Source of the DNA: Lichenifustis flavocetrariae
GTDB lineage: Bacteria > Pseudomonadota > Alphaproteobacteria > Rhizobiales > Beijerinckiaceae
DNA: 48,912 nucleotides
Assembly: GCF_026130545.1 (NCBI RefSeq)
Contig: NZ_JAMOIM010000035.1
Span: forward strand, 1-48,912
Direction: 5' to 3'
The translations under genes were made by a program, and so were the position numbers. Positions 1 to 8,761 of this stretch are shown here, one piece after another. Every line of letters begins with the position of its first letter. Positions within the stretch are counted from its first letter, which is position 1. The notes under the pieces are model-generated. The model searched no databases, was not told the DNA's origin, and saw nothing but the letters and a program-made list of their open reading frames with translations.

Positions 1-49
1 GCCCGGCACCAACGCCTTTCAGGTCATTCTCCAGACCGTCAGCGCCTGA
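1..49 (+). CDS. Possible C-terminal tail of a gene entering from the left
   Basis: From base 2 an open frame reads about 15 residues ending in FQVILQTVSA and stops at TGA 47-49. No start is inside the window and the tail is too short to assign a family. It could be chance. From 50 to 152 I see nothing recognisable. Confidence 0.25.
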   Translation, partial: PGTNAFQVILQTVSA

Positions 50-152
50 CCAGCCTCCAAATGGCCTGGGTAATTACTAATTTTAGATCCCTGTTACACC
101 CGCCCCATGATGCGGCAACTCTGTCGGTCGAACGTGAAAAACCCGTTTCCGC

Positions 153-2378
153 TCAGATTGCGGTTTTGAACGCCTTGACCGCCTTGGCTAGCTCCGCGCG
201 TAACATCTCACGGCCAGCCGGCGGAAGTCCGGCAGCCTCCACGGTCACCCTGAAATTGAGGGGAACGCCGTAGCCCGCCACCGCTCCTTGCACGTCGGCA
301 ATCGCATCGGCGAGCATGCTGAGAGCGGCGCTGTCGAGCACGGCCATCGCCACCGTCGCATCCATCGTCGCGCTCGCCGGTTCCTGGAAGCTCGAATCCC
401 GTGCGCCCGGGCCAGGACTTGCAGGCTCGGACTCGGCCGCGTTCGGAAGCAGGAAGGAAACTGAAGCAGCGCTATGGGCTTCACAGGGCCATGAGACTGC
501 ACCGCCAGGCGCGGTCACGATGTAGCGGCTGTTGAGCGCGTTCGTGATCGTCGTCGAGATCGACTTCCATGGAAGGGTGACGCCCGGCGGCGCGAACCTC
601 TCGGACGCCGCGTTCCAAATGCTCAGAGCCGTCGTTTCACCGTCCGACCAAGCGTCGGGAAGTTCCTCGGGCGTAAGCGCCGTCAGCGCCACCGGTGACG
701 GCGGCATTCGGAGAACGGCCGTCTTGGAAACCGCTCCGGCCGGGGGCTCCTCTCCGCAGAACGACATTGGGCCATTGGTGAGCCAGAGCACGCCTTCCTT
801 CACTGCCGAGCTTACGGCGGAAAGGATCGAAGCCTCGGCGGATTTGGGTATAACGACGTGCTCAGGGTACTCGACGCCATCGACGTTCTGCTTCACATCA
901 ACGACGTTTCCTCCCGCAAAGTACGCGAGCAAGGCCGAGACCTTCACGCCTGCCCCGAAATCCAAGGCGGGCAACACGCCGGGACGAAGCAGGGCGACGT
1001 CAACGGCCTCCAGCTCCGCACTTTCGAGCTGGACCGCTTCGAGGTTCGCTTCGGCCATCGCGGTTTCGTCGGAACGCTTCTTCCACCATGTTCTGGCGCT
1101 GCCGTCCGGCCTTGTCAGCCGGAGAACGAACCGACCCTGTTCCGCACCGTTGGCGACCGTGTCGAGCAGTTCCTTCCGTCGCAACATCTTGGGCAACTTC
1201 GATCGCTCGAAGAATGCGCCGACGAGCGTCTTCACCCGCTGCGTCGGCTCGTCGGAACGCCAGATGTCATAACTGCTGCCGGGCAGGATGAGGTCGGGAT
1301 CGAGGGCGGTCTCCTGGATCCGTGAATCCTTGTCGTCCTTGATGCACTGGAAGAGCGTCTTCGCGTCCTCGACCGTCACCTTGAACGCCTTGATGGAGTC
1401 ATCCTCGGCGGTGGCGACGCCGATACACCATGCCTGCCTCACCGCCTGCTTCATGGCGTCTTCCGACGACTTCAGGCTCGCCTGCAATTTCGCCGTGCGA
1501 ACCGCCTCCTGGGGGTGGCCCGAAAGAAGAGCCTTCACCTCCTGCCACGCCAGGAAGTCCCGAATACGATCCCGCGCGGCGGCGATGCCGACCGAAGACG
1601 GCACCCCCAGCACCAGCGCATTGCGATTGACCCTCGGCTTGTCGCTGCCGGTGGTCTGGTCGATGTAGCGCACTGCCTCTGCGGACGGCTTTCCCGACTC
1701 CGCCGCCGCCGTGGGGCCCAGAACGGCGAAGTGGAACTCGCCGTCATCCGCTACGTCACCGGCACTTGCCGGAAGCATGTGGAACTTGGTCCCGGGCCCG
1801 GCCGTCGCCTTCAACTTGGCATCGTTGCGGACCAGGTCGAGCAGCTTGTCGTCGTCGGCGGGCTCGCCGACGCGCAGTTGGCGAGCGTCGTCGTGCATCT
1901 GCTTGAGGTTGGGCTGGTCACCAAGGCGCCAGGTCTTCGGCAGGTCCTTGGTACCGTCAGGCCTTTCCGGCGCGCTCGCAAGCTCGGCTTCGTCCAGGTA
2001 CCAGGACCGACTCGCCCAATCCCCCAACGCCTTGCCGAGCGTGATCGCGTCGGGCTTGCCCGCCCCCACCATGGCACGCAGATCGGCCAGGGAGGCCTTC
2101 TTGCCGGGCGGCTGGGAGTGAAGGAAGGTCGCGACGACGGCGCTCTCCAATTCGCGGTGAACGAGACCGGGATGGTTGTGCACGGTGTGCAGCACCATGT
2201 CGGCCGGACTGGGCTTCCAGCCGATCATGTGCATGCCGTGGGTGCGGGTGATCGCCCCGATTGTCGCGTACTGGCCGACCACCAGCGCGGCCACGCTCCA
2301 ATGCAGCAGGACCTGGGCACGCGTGTAGCCGGCCTGGCGTTCCCCGCCAGTCCGAACGAAAAGCCCGCGCGGGGTCAA
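153..2378 (-). pseudogene. Chimeric ORF: cytochrome b561 N-terminus joined to DUF499 ATPase C-terminus
   Basis: The frame is uninterrupted for 741 codons from a TTG start but has two unrelated parts. Residues 17 to about 72 look like the first transmembrane region of a b561-type cytochrome (YTRAQVLLHWSVAALVVGQ, later LHTVHNHPGLV with haem-ligand-type histidines). From about residue 73 the protein matches my recollection of the C-terminal half of the large DUF499 AAA-type ATPases found in bacterial defence loci, for example NRNALVLGVPS, SRIQETALDPDLILPG and LPKMLRRKELLDT. The ATPase Walker A region is absent and the b561 part lacks its later helices, so neither function should be intact. It begins 9 bp after the DUF305 stop, the expected place for an intact b561 gene. 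The junction near 2155-2170 looks like a deletion or recombination scar. DUF499 is assigned from memory of family sequences. Confidence 0.7.
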
Positions 2379-2387
2379 GGGTTGAAC

Positions 2388-2744
2388 CTACTTCGGGTTC
2401 TTGGCCAACCAGGCTTTCATCTCGCCGATCTCCTGCTCCTGCGCCTTGACGATGTCGCCCGCCATCTTCCGCAGCATCGGATCCTTGCCGTACTGCAACT
2501 CGACATTGGCCATGTCGATGGCGCCCTGGTGATGCGGCATCATCATCGTGACGAAGTCCTTGTCCGTCTTGCCGGTCGGCTTCACGTCCATGTTCTTCAT
2601 CATCGTCTGCATCGACGCCGCGAACGCCTTCTCGGCGGGCGTGCCGCCACTGGCGTTCATGTCCATCTTCATGTCCTCGGCGAACGCCATGGCCGGGGCG
2701 GCCACGGCGGCGAGGGCGACGGCGATCTTGAAGCGATTGTTCAT
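2388..2744 (-). CDS. DUF305 exported metal-associated protein
   Basis: A 118-residue protein with a clear signal peptide (MNNRFKIAVALAAVAAPAMAFA, likely cleaved after AFA) and a compact four-helix-type DUF305 domain. The family signature MMMPHHQGAIDMA is present at about residues 67-79, and the protein is rich in Met and His (MKMDMN, MQTMMKNMD), which suits periplasmic copper binding. DUF305 proteins, including CopM, commonly sit in copper or silver resistance clusters. It lies downstream of copA and the Cys-rich protein on the same strand, so co-expression under the copper switch is likely. The rule-of-thumb ribosome site AGGAGAACCCC precedes the ATG. Confidence 0.88.
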   Translation of the reverse strand: MNNRFKIAVALAAVAAPAMAFAEDMKMDMNASGGTPAEKAFAASMQTMMKNMDVKPTGKTDKDFVTMMMPHHQGAIDMANVELQYGKDPMLRKMAGDIVKAQEQEIGEMKAWLAKNPK

Positions 2745-2922
2745 CGGGGTTCTCCTGGGTTGGGAATGGGCGACTGTCCGCGTCAGGCCGATCGGCCTGA
2801 CACGCGACGTTCGGGTGAAGCTGGGGCCGGCGGTCAGCCGTTTGCCCTCGGGGGACGTATCATCGAAATTGGAAGGGAGGGCCGAACGCGCTCAGTCGCG
2901 GCGTCGGATAGCCCGTGCCGCG

Positions 2923-3312
2923 TTAGACGGCAGGCGAGTTTCTGGGAGGCCGCGACAGGCCATCCAGGTCGATGCTCTCGGCGCCCGTTGAGACGGTCGC
3001 ATGGCGGGTGCCGGGCGCGGATGCAGGAAACGGAATGGTCGCCGGAAGGGCCAGCACTGCCATGGAGCAGGCCACGTTGCAGCACGCCGACGTGCAGGGC
3101 GCCTTGGGGACGTGAGCGACGCCCGCCTGTTCGAAGAAGGAAGCGTTGCTAGCTCCGTCCGTCGACTGGGCGAGATGAAATTCGTTCGGACAGTCGCCCG
3201 TCTCGCCATGGGCGTATGCCGAAGCCCCGCCCGCCTGGAGGGCGAGGGCCACGATGGCGACCAGCATCAGCTTCACGCTTAAACGGCGAACGATGTCGAC
3301 GACGCTCTTCAT
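2923..3312 (-). CDS. Small exported Cys-rich protein of the copper cluster
   Basis: A 129-residue protein with an N-terminal hydrophobic segment (about residues 12-32, LMLVAIVALALQAGGASAYA) that looks like a signal peptide or anchor. It then has one Cys after the signal region (GDC) and a cluster CTSACCNVACSMAVLAL at about residues 73-89 that could bind metal or form disulfides. It lies 47 bp downstream of the copA stop on the same strand and upstream of the DUF305 gene, so it is probably in the copper operon. I do not recognise a named family; small uncharacterised proteins of this type near metal-resistance genes are common. Confidence 0.65.
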   Translation of the reverse strand: MKSVVDIVRRLSVKLMLVAIVALALQAGGASAYAHGETGDCPNEFHLAQSTDGASNASFFEQAGVAHVPKAPCTSACCNVACSMAVLALPATIPFPASAPGTRHATVSTGAESIDLDGLSRPPRNSPAV

Positions 3313-3359
3313 TTGAAGAAGAATCTACAGGCAGACATGTTTCGCTTCCAGCATCCTTC

Positions 3360-5984
3360 TCAGCCCAGGCGCGCGGATTTGAGGCGCAGGGCGTTTCCGA
3401 TGACCGACACGGAGCTGAGCGACATCGCGAGCGCGGCGATGATGGGGCTGAGCAGGATGCCGAAGGTCGGGTAGAGCACGCCCGCCGCGACCGGGATGCC
3501 GATCGCATTGTAGGCGAAGGCGAACATCAGGTTCTGCCGGATGTTGCGCATCGTCATTCGGCTGAGCGCGACGGCGCGCGCGATGCCGGCGAGGTCGCCC
3601 TTGACCAGCGTGATCCCGGCGCTCTGGATGGCGACCTCGGTGCCGGTACCCATGGCGATGCCGACATCGGCCTCGGCGAGGGCCGGGGCGTCGTTCACGC
3701 CGTCGCCTGCCATGGCCACCACCCGGCCCTCGGCCTTGAGCTTCCGGACGGCGTCGTGCTTGCCCTCGGGCAGGACGTCGCCGTGAACCTCCTTGATGCC
3801 GAGCAGCCGCCCGATCGCCTGGGCCGTCGCGACGTTGTCGCCCGTCAACATGACGATCCGTATGCTGTCCGCCCGCAGGGCGTCGAGCGCGGCGGCGGTG
3901 CTCGCCTTGACCGGATCGGCGATGGCGATCACCGCACCCGCCTTGCCGTCAACGGCCATAAAGAGGGCGGTCGCCCCGTCGCGGCGCAGTTCCCCCGCCC
4001 GTGCGGCCAAGGGGCCGAGGTCGACGCTGGATTGCTGCATTATGGCCTCGTTGCCCAGCGCCACCAAGCGTAGGCCGACCTTTCCTGTGACGCCTTTGCC
4101 CGTGACGGAAGCAAAGTCGGCGGGGTCCTGGACCGCGATGCCCTTGTCGCGAGCCGCCGCGACGATGGCGGCGGCGAGCGGATGCTCGCTCGACCGCTCC
4201 AGGCTCGCGGCCAAGGCAAGCATGTCGTTCTCCGACATGCCTTCGGCAGGCACGATTGCCGTCACCTTAGGCTTGCCCTCGGTCAGGGTGCCGGTCTTGT
4301 CCAGCACCAAGGTGTCGACCTTCTCCATGCGCTCCAGCGCCTCAGCGGACTTGATCAGGATGCCGGCGCCCGCTCCCTTGCCGACGCCTACCCCGATGCT
4401 CATCGGCGTGGCCAGCCCGAGCGCGCAGGGGCACGCGATGATGAGGACGGACACGGCCGCGATCAATCCGTAGGACAGCGAGGGCGCGGGTCCCCAGGCG
4501 GCCCAGGCGGCGAAGGCCAGGACAGCGATGCCAAGCACGGCGGGCACGAAATAGCCCGCGACGGTGTCGGCCGTGCGCTGGATCGGAGCCCGGCTGCGCT
4601 GCGCTTCGGACACCATCTGGACGATGCGCGCCAGCATCGTGTCGGACCCGACCTTGTCGGCCCGCATGACGAGCGATCCTGTGCCGTTCACGGTGCCGCC
4701 GATCAGCTTGCCGCCGGGCTCCTTCGCCGCCGGCATGGACTCGCCGGTCACCATGGATTCGTCCACGGCGCTCCGGCCGTCGATCACGATGCCGTCCACC
4801 GGCACGCCGCTACCGGGCCGCACGCGCAAAGAGTCTCCGACCCGGACTTCCGCCAGGGGCATCTCCTCGTCGGTCCCGCCCTTTCCGACGCGCCAGGCCG
4901 TCTTGGGCGCCAGGTTCAGCAATGCCCGGATCGCCCCGCCCGTCTGGTCGCGGGCCCGCAGCTCCAGCACCTGCCCGAGCAGTACCAGGACGACGATGAC
5001 CGCCGCCGGCTCGAAGTAGACGGCGACCATGCCGCCCATCTCATGGAAGCCGGCCGGAAAGAGTCCCGGCACGAAGGTCGCGACGAGGCTGTAGAGGTAG
5101 GCGGCGCCGGTGCCGAGCGAGATCAGGCTGAACATGTTCAGGCTGCGGTGGACGACCGAAGCCAAGCCCCGCTCGAAGAACGGCCAACCCGCCCACAGGA
5201 CGACCGGCGTCGACAGGACGAATTGGATCCAGGTCGAGACGTGAGGTGGGACGAGCTTGTCGAGGTCCAGGGCCGCAACGTGGCTGCCCATTTCCAAAAT
5301 GAAGATCGGCAGCGTCAGGACGAGCCCGATCCAGAAGCGGCGGGTCATGTCCGCCAGCTCATGGTCGGGCGGCGCTACAGCCGTGACCGTCAGGGGTTCA
5401 AGGGCCATGCCGCAAATGGGGCAACTTCCTGGACCCTCCTGCCGGATCTGCGGGTGCATCGGGCACGTGTAAATCGTGCCCTCCGGCACGGGAGCAGCGG
5501 CAGCGGCCGGCACGGGCAAGAGGTACTTTGCAGGGTCCGCCAGGAACTTGGTCCGGCACCCGGCCGAGCAGAAGAAGTAGGGGTGGCCGTCATGTTCCGC
5601 CTTGTGCTTGGCGGTGAGCGGGTCGACAGACATGCCGCAAACTGGGTCCTTCACGGCCTGACTGCTGCCCTCGTCGTGCGCCGACGATGGCTCGCCGGAG
5701 CTGGAACCGCAGCAGCCGTGACCATGGTCGTGGTCTTGAGATTCGGCTCCGGTGGCGACGTACTTCGCGGGCTCGGCGATGAACTTCGCGCGGCAGCCAG
5801 CCGAGCAGAAATGATAGGCTTGACCCCCGTGCTCGGCGTGATGGGGCGACTTCGCCGGATCGACCGACATTCCGCAGACCGGGTCCTTAGACATGCTCGT
5901 CGATGGCTCCAGCTCCGCCTGAGCACCGCCGGCGCAGCTGCATCCCTTGCCGCTAGCCTTAACTTCGTGCGCCGATTCCACCAT
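3360..5984 (-). CDS. copA: Copper-transporting P1B-type ATPase with two YHS-like domains
   Basis: An 874-residue Cu+ export ATPase. The N-terminus has a Cys cluster (GCSCAGG), two YHS/TRASH-like metal domains (each KDPVCGMSVDP, then FCSAGCR; about residues 33-76 and 111-154), a His-rich linker, and a third metal domain (YTCPMHPQI ... CPICGMALEP, about 172-198). No ferredoxin-like HMA domain is visible. The membrane core has the CPC metal site (IIACPCALGLATP), the TGES loop, phosphorylation site DKTGTLTEG, the SEHPLA histidine motif and GDGVNDAP. I chose the ATG at 5984 because AAGGGAC precedes it and a CueR-type promoter lies just upstream; a longer in-frame start at 6116 would span that promoter. 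A near-identical second copy is at 39583-41945. Divergent cueR is the likely regulator. Confidence 0.95.
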   Translation of the reverse strand: MVESAHEVKASGKGCSCAGGAQAELEPSTSMSKDPVCGMSVDPAKSPHHAEHGGQAYHFCSAGCRAKFIAEPAKYVATGAESQDHDHGHGCCGSSSGEPSSAHDEGSSQAVKDPVCGMSVDPLTAKHKAEHDGHPYFFCSAGCRTKFLADPAKYLLPVPAAAAAPVPEGTIYTCPMHPQIRQEGPGSCPICGMALEPLTVTAVAPPDHELADMTRRFWIGLVLTLPIFILEMGSHVAALDLDKLVPPHVSTWIQFVLSTPVVLWAGWPFFERGLASVVHRSLNMFSLISLGTGAAYLYSLVATFVPGLFPAGFHEMGGMVAVYFEPAAVIVVLVLLGQVLELRARDQTGGAIRALLNLAPKTAWRVGKGGTDEEMPLAEVRVGDSLRVRPGSGVPVDGIVIDGRSAVDESMVTGESMPAAKEPGGKLIGGTVNGTGSLVMRADKVGSDTMLARIVQMVSEAQRSRAPIQRTADTVAGYFVPAVLGIAVLAFAAWAAWGPAPSLSYGLIAAVSVLIIACPCALGLATPMSIGVGVGKGAGAGILIKSAEALERMEKVDTLVLDKTGTLTEGKPKVTAIVPAEGMSENDMLALAASLERSSEHPLAAAIVAAARDKGIAVQDPADFASVTGKGVTGKVGLRLVALGNEAIMQQSSVDLGPLAARAGELRRDGATALFMAVDGKAGAVIAIADPVKASTAAALDALRADSIRIVMLTGDNVATAQAIGRLLGIKEVHGDVLPEGKHDAVRKLKAEGRVVAMAGDGVNDAPALAEADVGIAMGTGTEVAIQSAGITLVKGDLAGIARAVALSRMTMRNIRQNLMFAFAYNAIGIPVAAGVLYPTFGILLSPIIAALAMSLSSVSVIGNALRLKSARLG

Positions 5985-6006
5985 GTTACTTGTCCCTTCG
6001 GCATCC

Positions 6007-6037
6007 CTCATGCACTTTCCCGTCGTGGCAAGGTCAA
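6007..6037 (-). promoter_or_regulatory. CueR/HmrR-type promoter-operator of copA
   Basis: On the minus strand a -35 hexamer TTGACC (6032-6037) is separated by exactly 19 bp from a -10-like CATGAG (6007-6012). The spacer holds a dyad CTTGCC...GGGAAAG. An over-long 19-bp spacer with a central dyad is the known hallmark of promoters activated by MerR-family copper sensors. The copA ATG follows about 22 bp downstream. Confidence 0.8.
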
Positions 6038-6140
6038 GCCCCATAAGCAGGAATCGCAGGCGGCCTTCGAAACCCAGAAGGTCGACTGCCACATCGATGC
6101 CATGTGGTAAGGTCACCCGTCAGGCGACGGAGCGGCGGTG

Positions 6141-6584
6141 ATGCAGATCGGTCAGGCAGCGAAGGCGTCGGGGGTGACCGCCAAGATGATCCGCCACTAC
6201 GAGGCGATCGGGCTGGTGCCTTCGGCGGGGCGCCAACCCAGCAACTATCGGGATTACGACGACGCCGACGTGCATCGCCTGAGGTTCATCCGCCGATCGC
6301 GGGACCTGGGCTTCCCGATGGATCGCATCCGAGACCTACTGAAGCTCTGGAGCGACCGGCACCGGTCCAGTTCGGAGGTCAAGGCCATTGCCCTGGCCCA
6401 CGTGGCCGAAATGGAAACCCGGATCGCGCACATGCGCGAGATGGCGGACGTGCTGCACGCGTTGGCCGACGCTTGCGAGGGAAACGGGCGTCCGGAGTGC
6501 CCGATCATCCGGGGCCTTGAGGGAAGCGACGCGGGGGGCCCGCGCATGCCGGCGTATTTGCCACCCGGATCGGTGAACCACTGA
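6141..6584 (+). CDS. cueR: CueR/HmrR copper-responsive MerR-family regulator
   Basis: A 147-residue MerR-family activator. The N-terminal winged helix (IGQAAKASGVTAKMIRHYEAIGLV) is typical. It is followed by the long dimerisation helix and the metal loop CEGNGRPEC: two Cys separated by seven residues, as in the Cu(I) site of CueR/HmrR, and CP follows. It is divergent from copA with 156 bp between starts, and the copA promoter has the expected 19-bp spacer. A GTG codon directly precedes the ATG; ATG 6141 is preferred because the ribosome site GGAG (6129-6132) is 8 nt away. HmrR would be the equivalent rhizobial name. Confidence 0.92.
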   Translation: MQIGQAAKASGVTAKMIRHYEAIGLVPSAGRQPSNYRDYDDADVHRLRFIRRSRDLGFPMDRIRDLLKLWSDRHRSSSEVKAIALAHVAEMETRIAHMREMADVLHALADACEGNGRPECPIIRGLEGSDAGGPRMPAYLPPGSVNH

Positions 6585-6588
6585 CGGG

Positions 6589-7134
6589 TCACCGGACCTT
6601 GGCGGCGCCGCTCCTGGCGGGAAGCATGCGCCCGAGCACGCCGTCCTTCCAAAGGTAGTGGTGCACCAGCGCTGCGGCGGCATGGAAGAGCGCCAATCCG
6701 AGAAGGATGTTGGCGGCGAGACCGTGCCACTGCGTGATCGGCCGACGCCAGGCGCGGTCGCCGACCTGGGGCAGGTGCACGACGTCGAACAGGTTGTAGC
6801 CGCGCACGAAGGCGTTGACGACTCCAAGGACGACGACGGTCAGCAGCAGGGCGTACAGCAGGTAGTGGGTCGCCTTGGCGAAGGCGTGCAGGGTGGCGGC
6901 ATCGGCGGCCGGCAGGCGACGGCCGGCGGTCCCTCGCCACGCGATGCGCCAAGCCAGCACGGCCGCGAGCACGAAGCCCAAAACGACGTGGACCGACCAG
7001 TATGCCGTGTTCACCGGGCCGTCAGGGATCCAGTCGGCCGTCTGGCCGATGATCCAGAGCACAACGACCGACAGGGCGGTGATCCAATGCAGCGCGACCG
7101 TCGTCCGGTCGTAGGTTTCGGTTTTTTCGTTCAT
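6589..7134 (-). CDS. Cytochrome b561 family membrane protein
   Basis: A 181-residue integral membrane b-type cytochrome. It has four predicted helices starting TTVALHWITALSVVVLWIIG (about residues 10-29), YWSVHVVLGFVLAAVLAWRI, a third with HYLLYALLLTVVVLGVVN, and a fourth with WHGLAANILLGLALFHAAAAL. Histidines in helices 1, 2, 3 and 4 are placed to ligate two haems, as in YodB/CybB-type proteins. The ATG at 7134 starts the conserved region; a start a few codons upstream is possible. It lies 17 bp after the dmeF stop and is probably in the dmeRF operon. Its role is likely quinone-linked electron transfer, but substrates cannot be read from sequence. Confidence 0.88.
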   Translation of the reverse strand: MNEKTETYDRTTVALHWITALSVVVLWIIGQTADWIPDGPVNTAYWSVHVVLGFVLAAVLAWRIAWRGTAGRRLPAADAATLHAFAKATHYLLYALLLTVVVLGVVNAFVRGYNLFDVVHLPQVGDRAWRRPITQWHGLAANILLGLALFHAAAALVHHYLWKDGVLGRMLPARSGAAKVR

Positions 7135-7151
7135 GATCGCCGTCCCGCGCG

Positions 7152-8441
7152 TCATTTCGCGCCGACTTCGATCGTGAGGTGCGACAGTCCGCCGAACCCG
7201 GAGAGCCGCTTTCGGTAGTAGTCCGGTCCCCGCGCACGATCGGTCACCAGGGAGACGATCGCACCAAGGTGGCCGGGCCCCAGCCGCCAGAGGTGCAGGT
7301 CGGTCAGGCGATCGCCGTCCGCCTCGATGACCTTCCGCATCCTGTCGGCGAGGGCCGCGTCCGGGATTCGATCCAACAGGATCGCACCCGTGTCCCGCAG
7401 CAGGCCGAACGACCAGCTGGCGATGACCACGGCGCCGACTAGCCCGGCGAATGGGTCCATCCAGAGCCAACCGAACGTCCGGGCGAGAAGCAACCCGACG
7501 ATGACGAGGACCGAGACGGCGGCGTCGGCCATCACGTGGACGAACGCCGCGCGCATGTTGTTGTCGCGGCCGTGCGCACCGCCATGAAGGTCATGCGCGT
7601 GTTCCTCGAACTGAACCGCATAGTCCCGTGACTTGCCGGACTCGGCGAAGATCCGGACGTTGGCCGTGAAGGCGTGCGGCTCCGGGATCTCATCGGCGGA
7701 TTCGAGGTAGTCGCCGCGATCGACGAGGGAGAAGGTCTGCCGCGTTCCATCGGGCCTCACCGTCTCGATGACGACCCCTTCCGGATTCAGCTCCACACCC
7801 TCCAATCGCAGCCGGAAGCGAGGGGGAACGCCGTCCTCGAACACGCCGAGCGCGACCACGCCCCGATCGGTCTCGATGCGGTGCGTCTCGTCCCCGTGAT
7901 CCTGGTCGTGGTGGGCGTGCCCGTGCGAGTGGCCGTGCCCGTGACCGTGACCGTGACCGTGACCGTGACCGTGGTGGTGCTCGCCGCCGCTCAGCAGCCA
8001 AGCGCTGCCGACGTTGACGAGCAGCCCGAGGACCGCAATCGGGATCGCCTCGTCGAAGCTGATGGGCACCGGGTGCAGGAGCCGGGCCACGCCTTCGTAG
8101 CCGATCAGCAACGCGATCATGGCGAGGATGATGGCGCTGCTGAACCCCGCGAGGTCCCCGACCTTGCCGGTACCGAAGGCGAACGTCGGGTCCGTCGCGT
8201 GCTTGCGGGCGTAGGTGTAGGCCAGCGCCGCCAGGAGCAGCGCCCCGGCGTGGGTCGACATGTGCAGGCCGTCCGCGACCAGGGCCAGCGAGCCGAACAG
8301 GCCGCCACCGACGATCTCGGCGATCATCATGATCCCGCAGAGCCAGATGACCGCCCAGGTCTTGCGCTCGTTGCTCGCGTGACCCTCGCCGAGGAACACG
8401 TGGCTGTGCGCGCCGGGCCGCGCAGAGGAGAGATCCGTCAT
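7152..8441 (-). CDS. dmeF: DmeF-type Co/Ni cation diffusion facilitator
   Basis: A 429-residue CDF exporter with six membrane segments. The second transmembrane helix carries VADGLHMSTHAG and the fifth HVMADAAVSVLVIV, supplying the His/Asp metal site of this family. A long cytoplasmic loop between helices 4 and 5 holds an HG-repeat histidine stretch (encoded in part by five GTGACC units on the plus strand) and about 90 extra residues. The C-terminal domain ends in the expected LTDLHLWRLGPGHLGAIVSL. Size and loop fit DmeF rather than short CzcD. It follows dmeR by 10 bp, and the operator upstream of dmeR supports Co/Ni control. The metal is inferred from the DmeR pairing. Confidence 0.9.
   Translation of the reverse strand: MTDLSSARPGAHSHVFLGEGHASNERKTWAVIWLCGIMMIAEIVGGGLFGSLALVADGLHMSTHAGALLLAALAYTYARKHATDPTFAFGTGKVGDLAGFSSAIILAMIALLIGYEGVARLLHPVPISFDEAIPIAVLGLLVNVGSAWLLSGGEHHHGHGHGHGHGHGHGHSHGHAHHDQDHGDETHRIETDRGVVALGVFEDGVPPRFRLRLEGVELNPEGVVIETVRPDGTRQTFSLVDRGDYLESADEIPEPHAFTANVRIFAESGKSRDYAVQFEEHAHDLHGGAHGRDNNMRAAFVHVMADAAVSVLVIVGLLLARTFGWLWMDPFAGLVGAVVIASWSFGLLRDTGAILLDRIPDAALADRMRKVIEADGDRLTDLHLWRLGPGHLGAIVSLVTDRARGPDYYRKRLSGFGGLSHLTIEVGAK
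7941..7970. repeat. (GTGACC)5 hexanucleotide repeat in dmeF
   Basis: Five perfect GTGACC units encode the HG dipeptide run of the DmeF His-rich loop on the minus strand. Copy-number change would stay in frame and alter only histidine number. Confidence 0.9.
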
Positions 8442-8451
8442 CGTCGTGGCC

Positions 8452-8721
8452 TCACTTCAAGTAGGTGCGGATGGTCTCGACGAGCAGCCCGGCCGCGTCG
8501 CCGCCGTGGCTGTCGTCGCGGTTCGCGAGGTGTTCCCGAACGTGGTCCTCGATGACCTCCGCCATCAGGCCGGAGGTCGCCCCACGCATGCCGGCGATCA
8601 GGTGCATGACCTGGTCGCACTCGGCCTCGCTTTCCAGCGCACGTTCTATCGCCTCAACCTGTCCCTTGATGCGACGAACGCGCGCCAGGAGCTTCTGCTT
8701 CTCGCGGACTGTGTGGGTCAT
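8452..8721 (-). CDS. dmeR: DmeR, RcnR/FrmR-family metal-responsive repressor
   Basis: An 89-residue all-helical repressor of the CsoR/RcnR/FrmR family: EKQKLLARVRRIKGQVEAIERAL, then C-D-Q-V (Cys at about residue 35), HLIAGMRGATSGLMAEVIEDHV and a C-terminal LLVETIRTYLK. The N-terminal His (MTHT) plus the Cys and later His residues match the His/Cys metal site of Ni/Co sensors in this family. The ATG at 8721 is preferred over upstream in-frame codons because it gives the standard length and lies immediately downstream of the operator. It is the first gene of the dmeR-dmeF operon. Confidence 0.9.
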   Translation of the reverse strand: MTHTVREKQKLLARVRRIKGQVEAIERALESEAECDQVMHLIAGMRGATSGLMAEVIEDHVREHLANRDDSHGGDAAGLLVETIRTYLK

Positions 8722-8730
8722 TCCGTCAGG

Positions 8731-8747
8731 ATAGGGTACCGCCCTAT
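8731..8747 (-). promoter_or_regulatory. DmeR-type operator
   Basis: ATAGGGTACCGCCCTAT: perfect 6-bp inverted arms ATAGGG/CCCTAT around a 5-bp centre, 9 bp upstream of the dmeR ATG. As I recall it, the DmeR site of rhizobia has the form ATAGGGTACCCCCCTAT, so this differs at one central base. It is a strong candidate for autoregulation of dmeRF. Confidence 0.82.
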
Positions 8748-8761
8748 CCCAATCAAGCGGA

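Noticed and set aside
1515-3152. A 545-codon plus-strand open frame across the chimera, DUF305 and the Cys-rich gene
   Set aside because: Antisense shadow crossing several real genes and their gaps; no recognisable domain.
4182-6110. A 642-codon open frame on the plus strand opposite copA
   Set aside because: Composition is His/Arg/Gln-rich and matches the antisense of a GC-rich gene; no family motif is present and the opposite strand encodes a clear ATPase.
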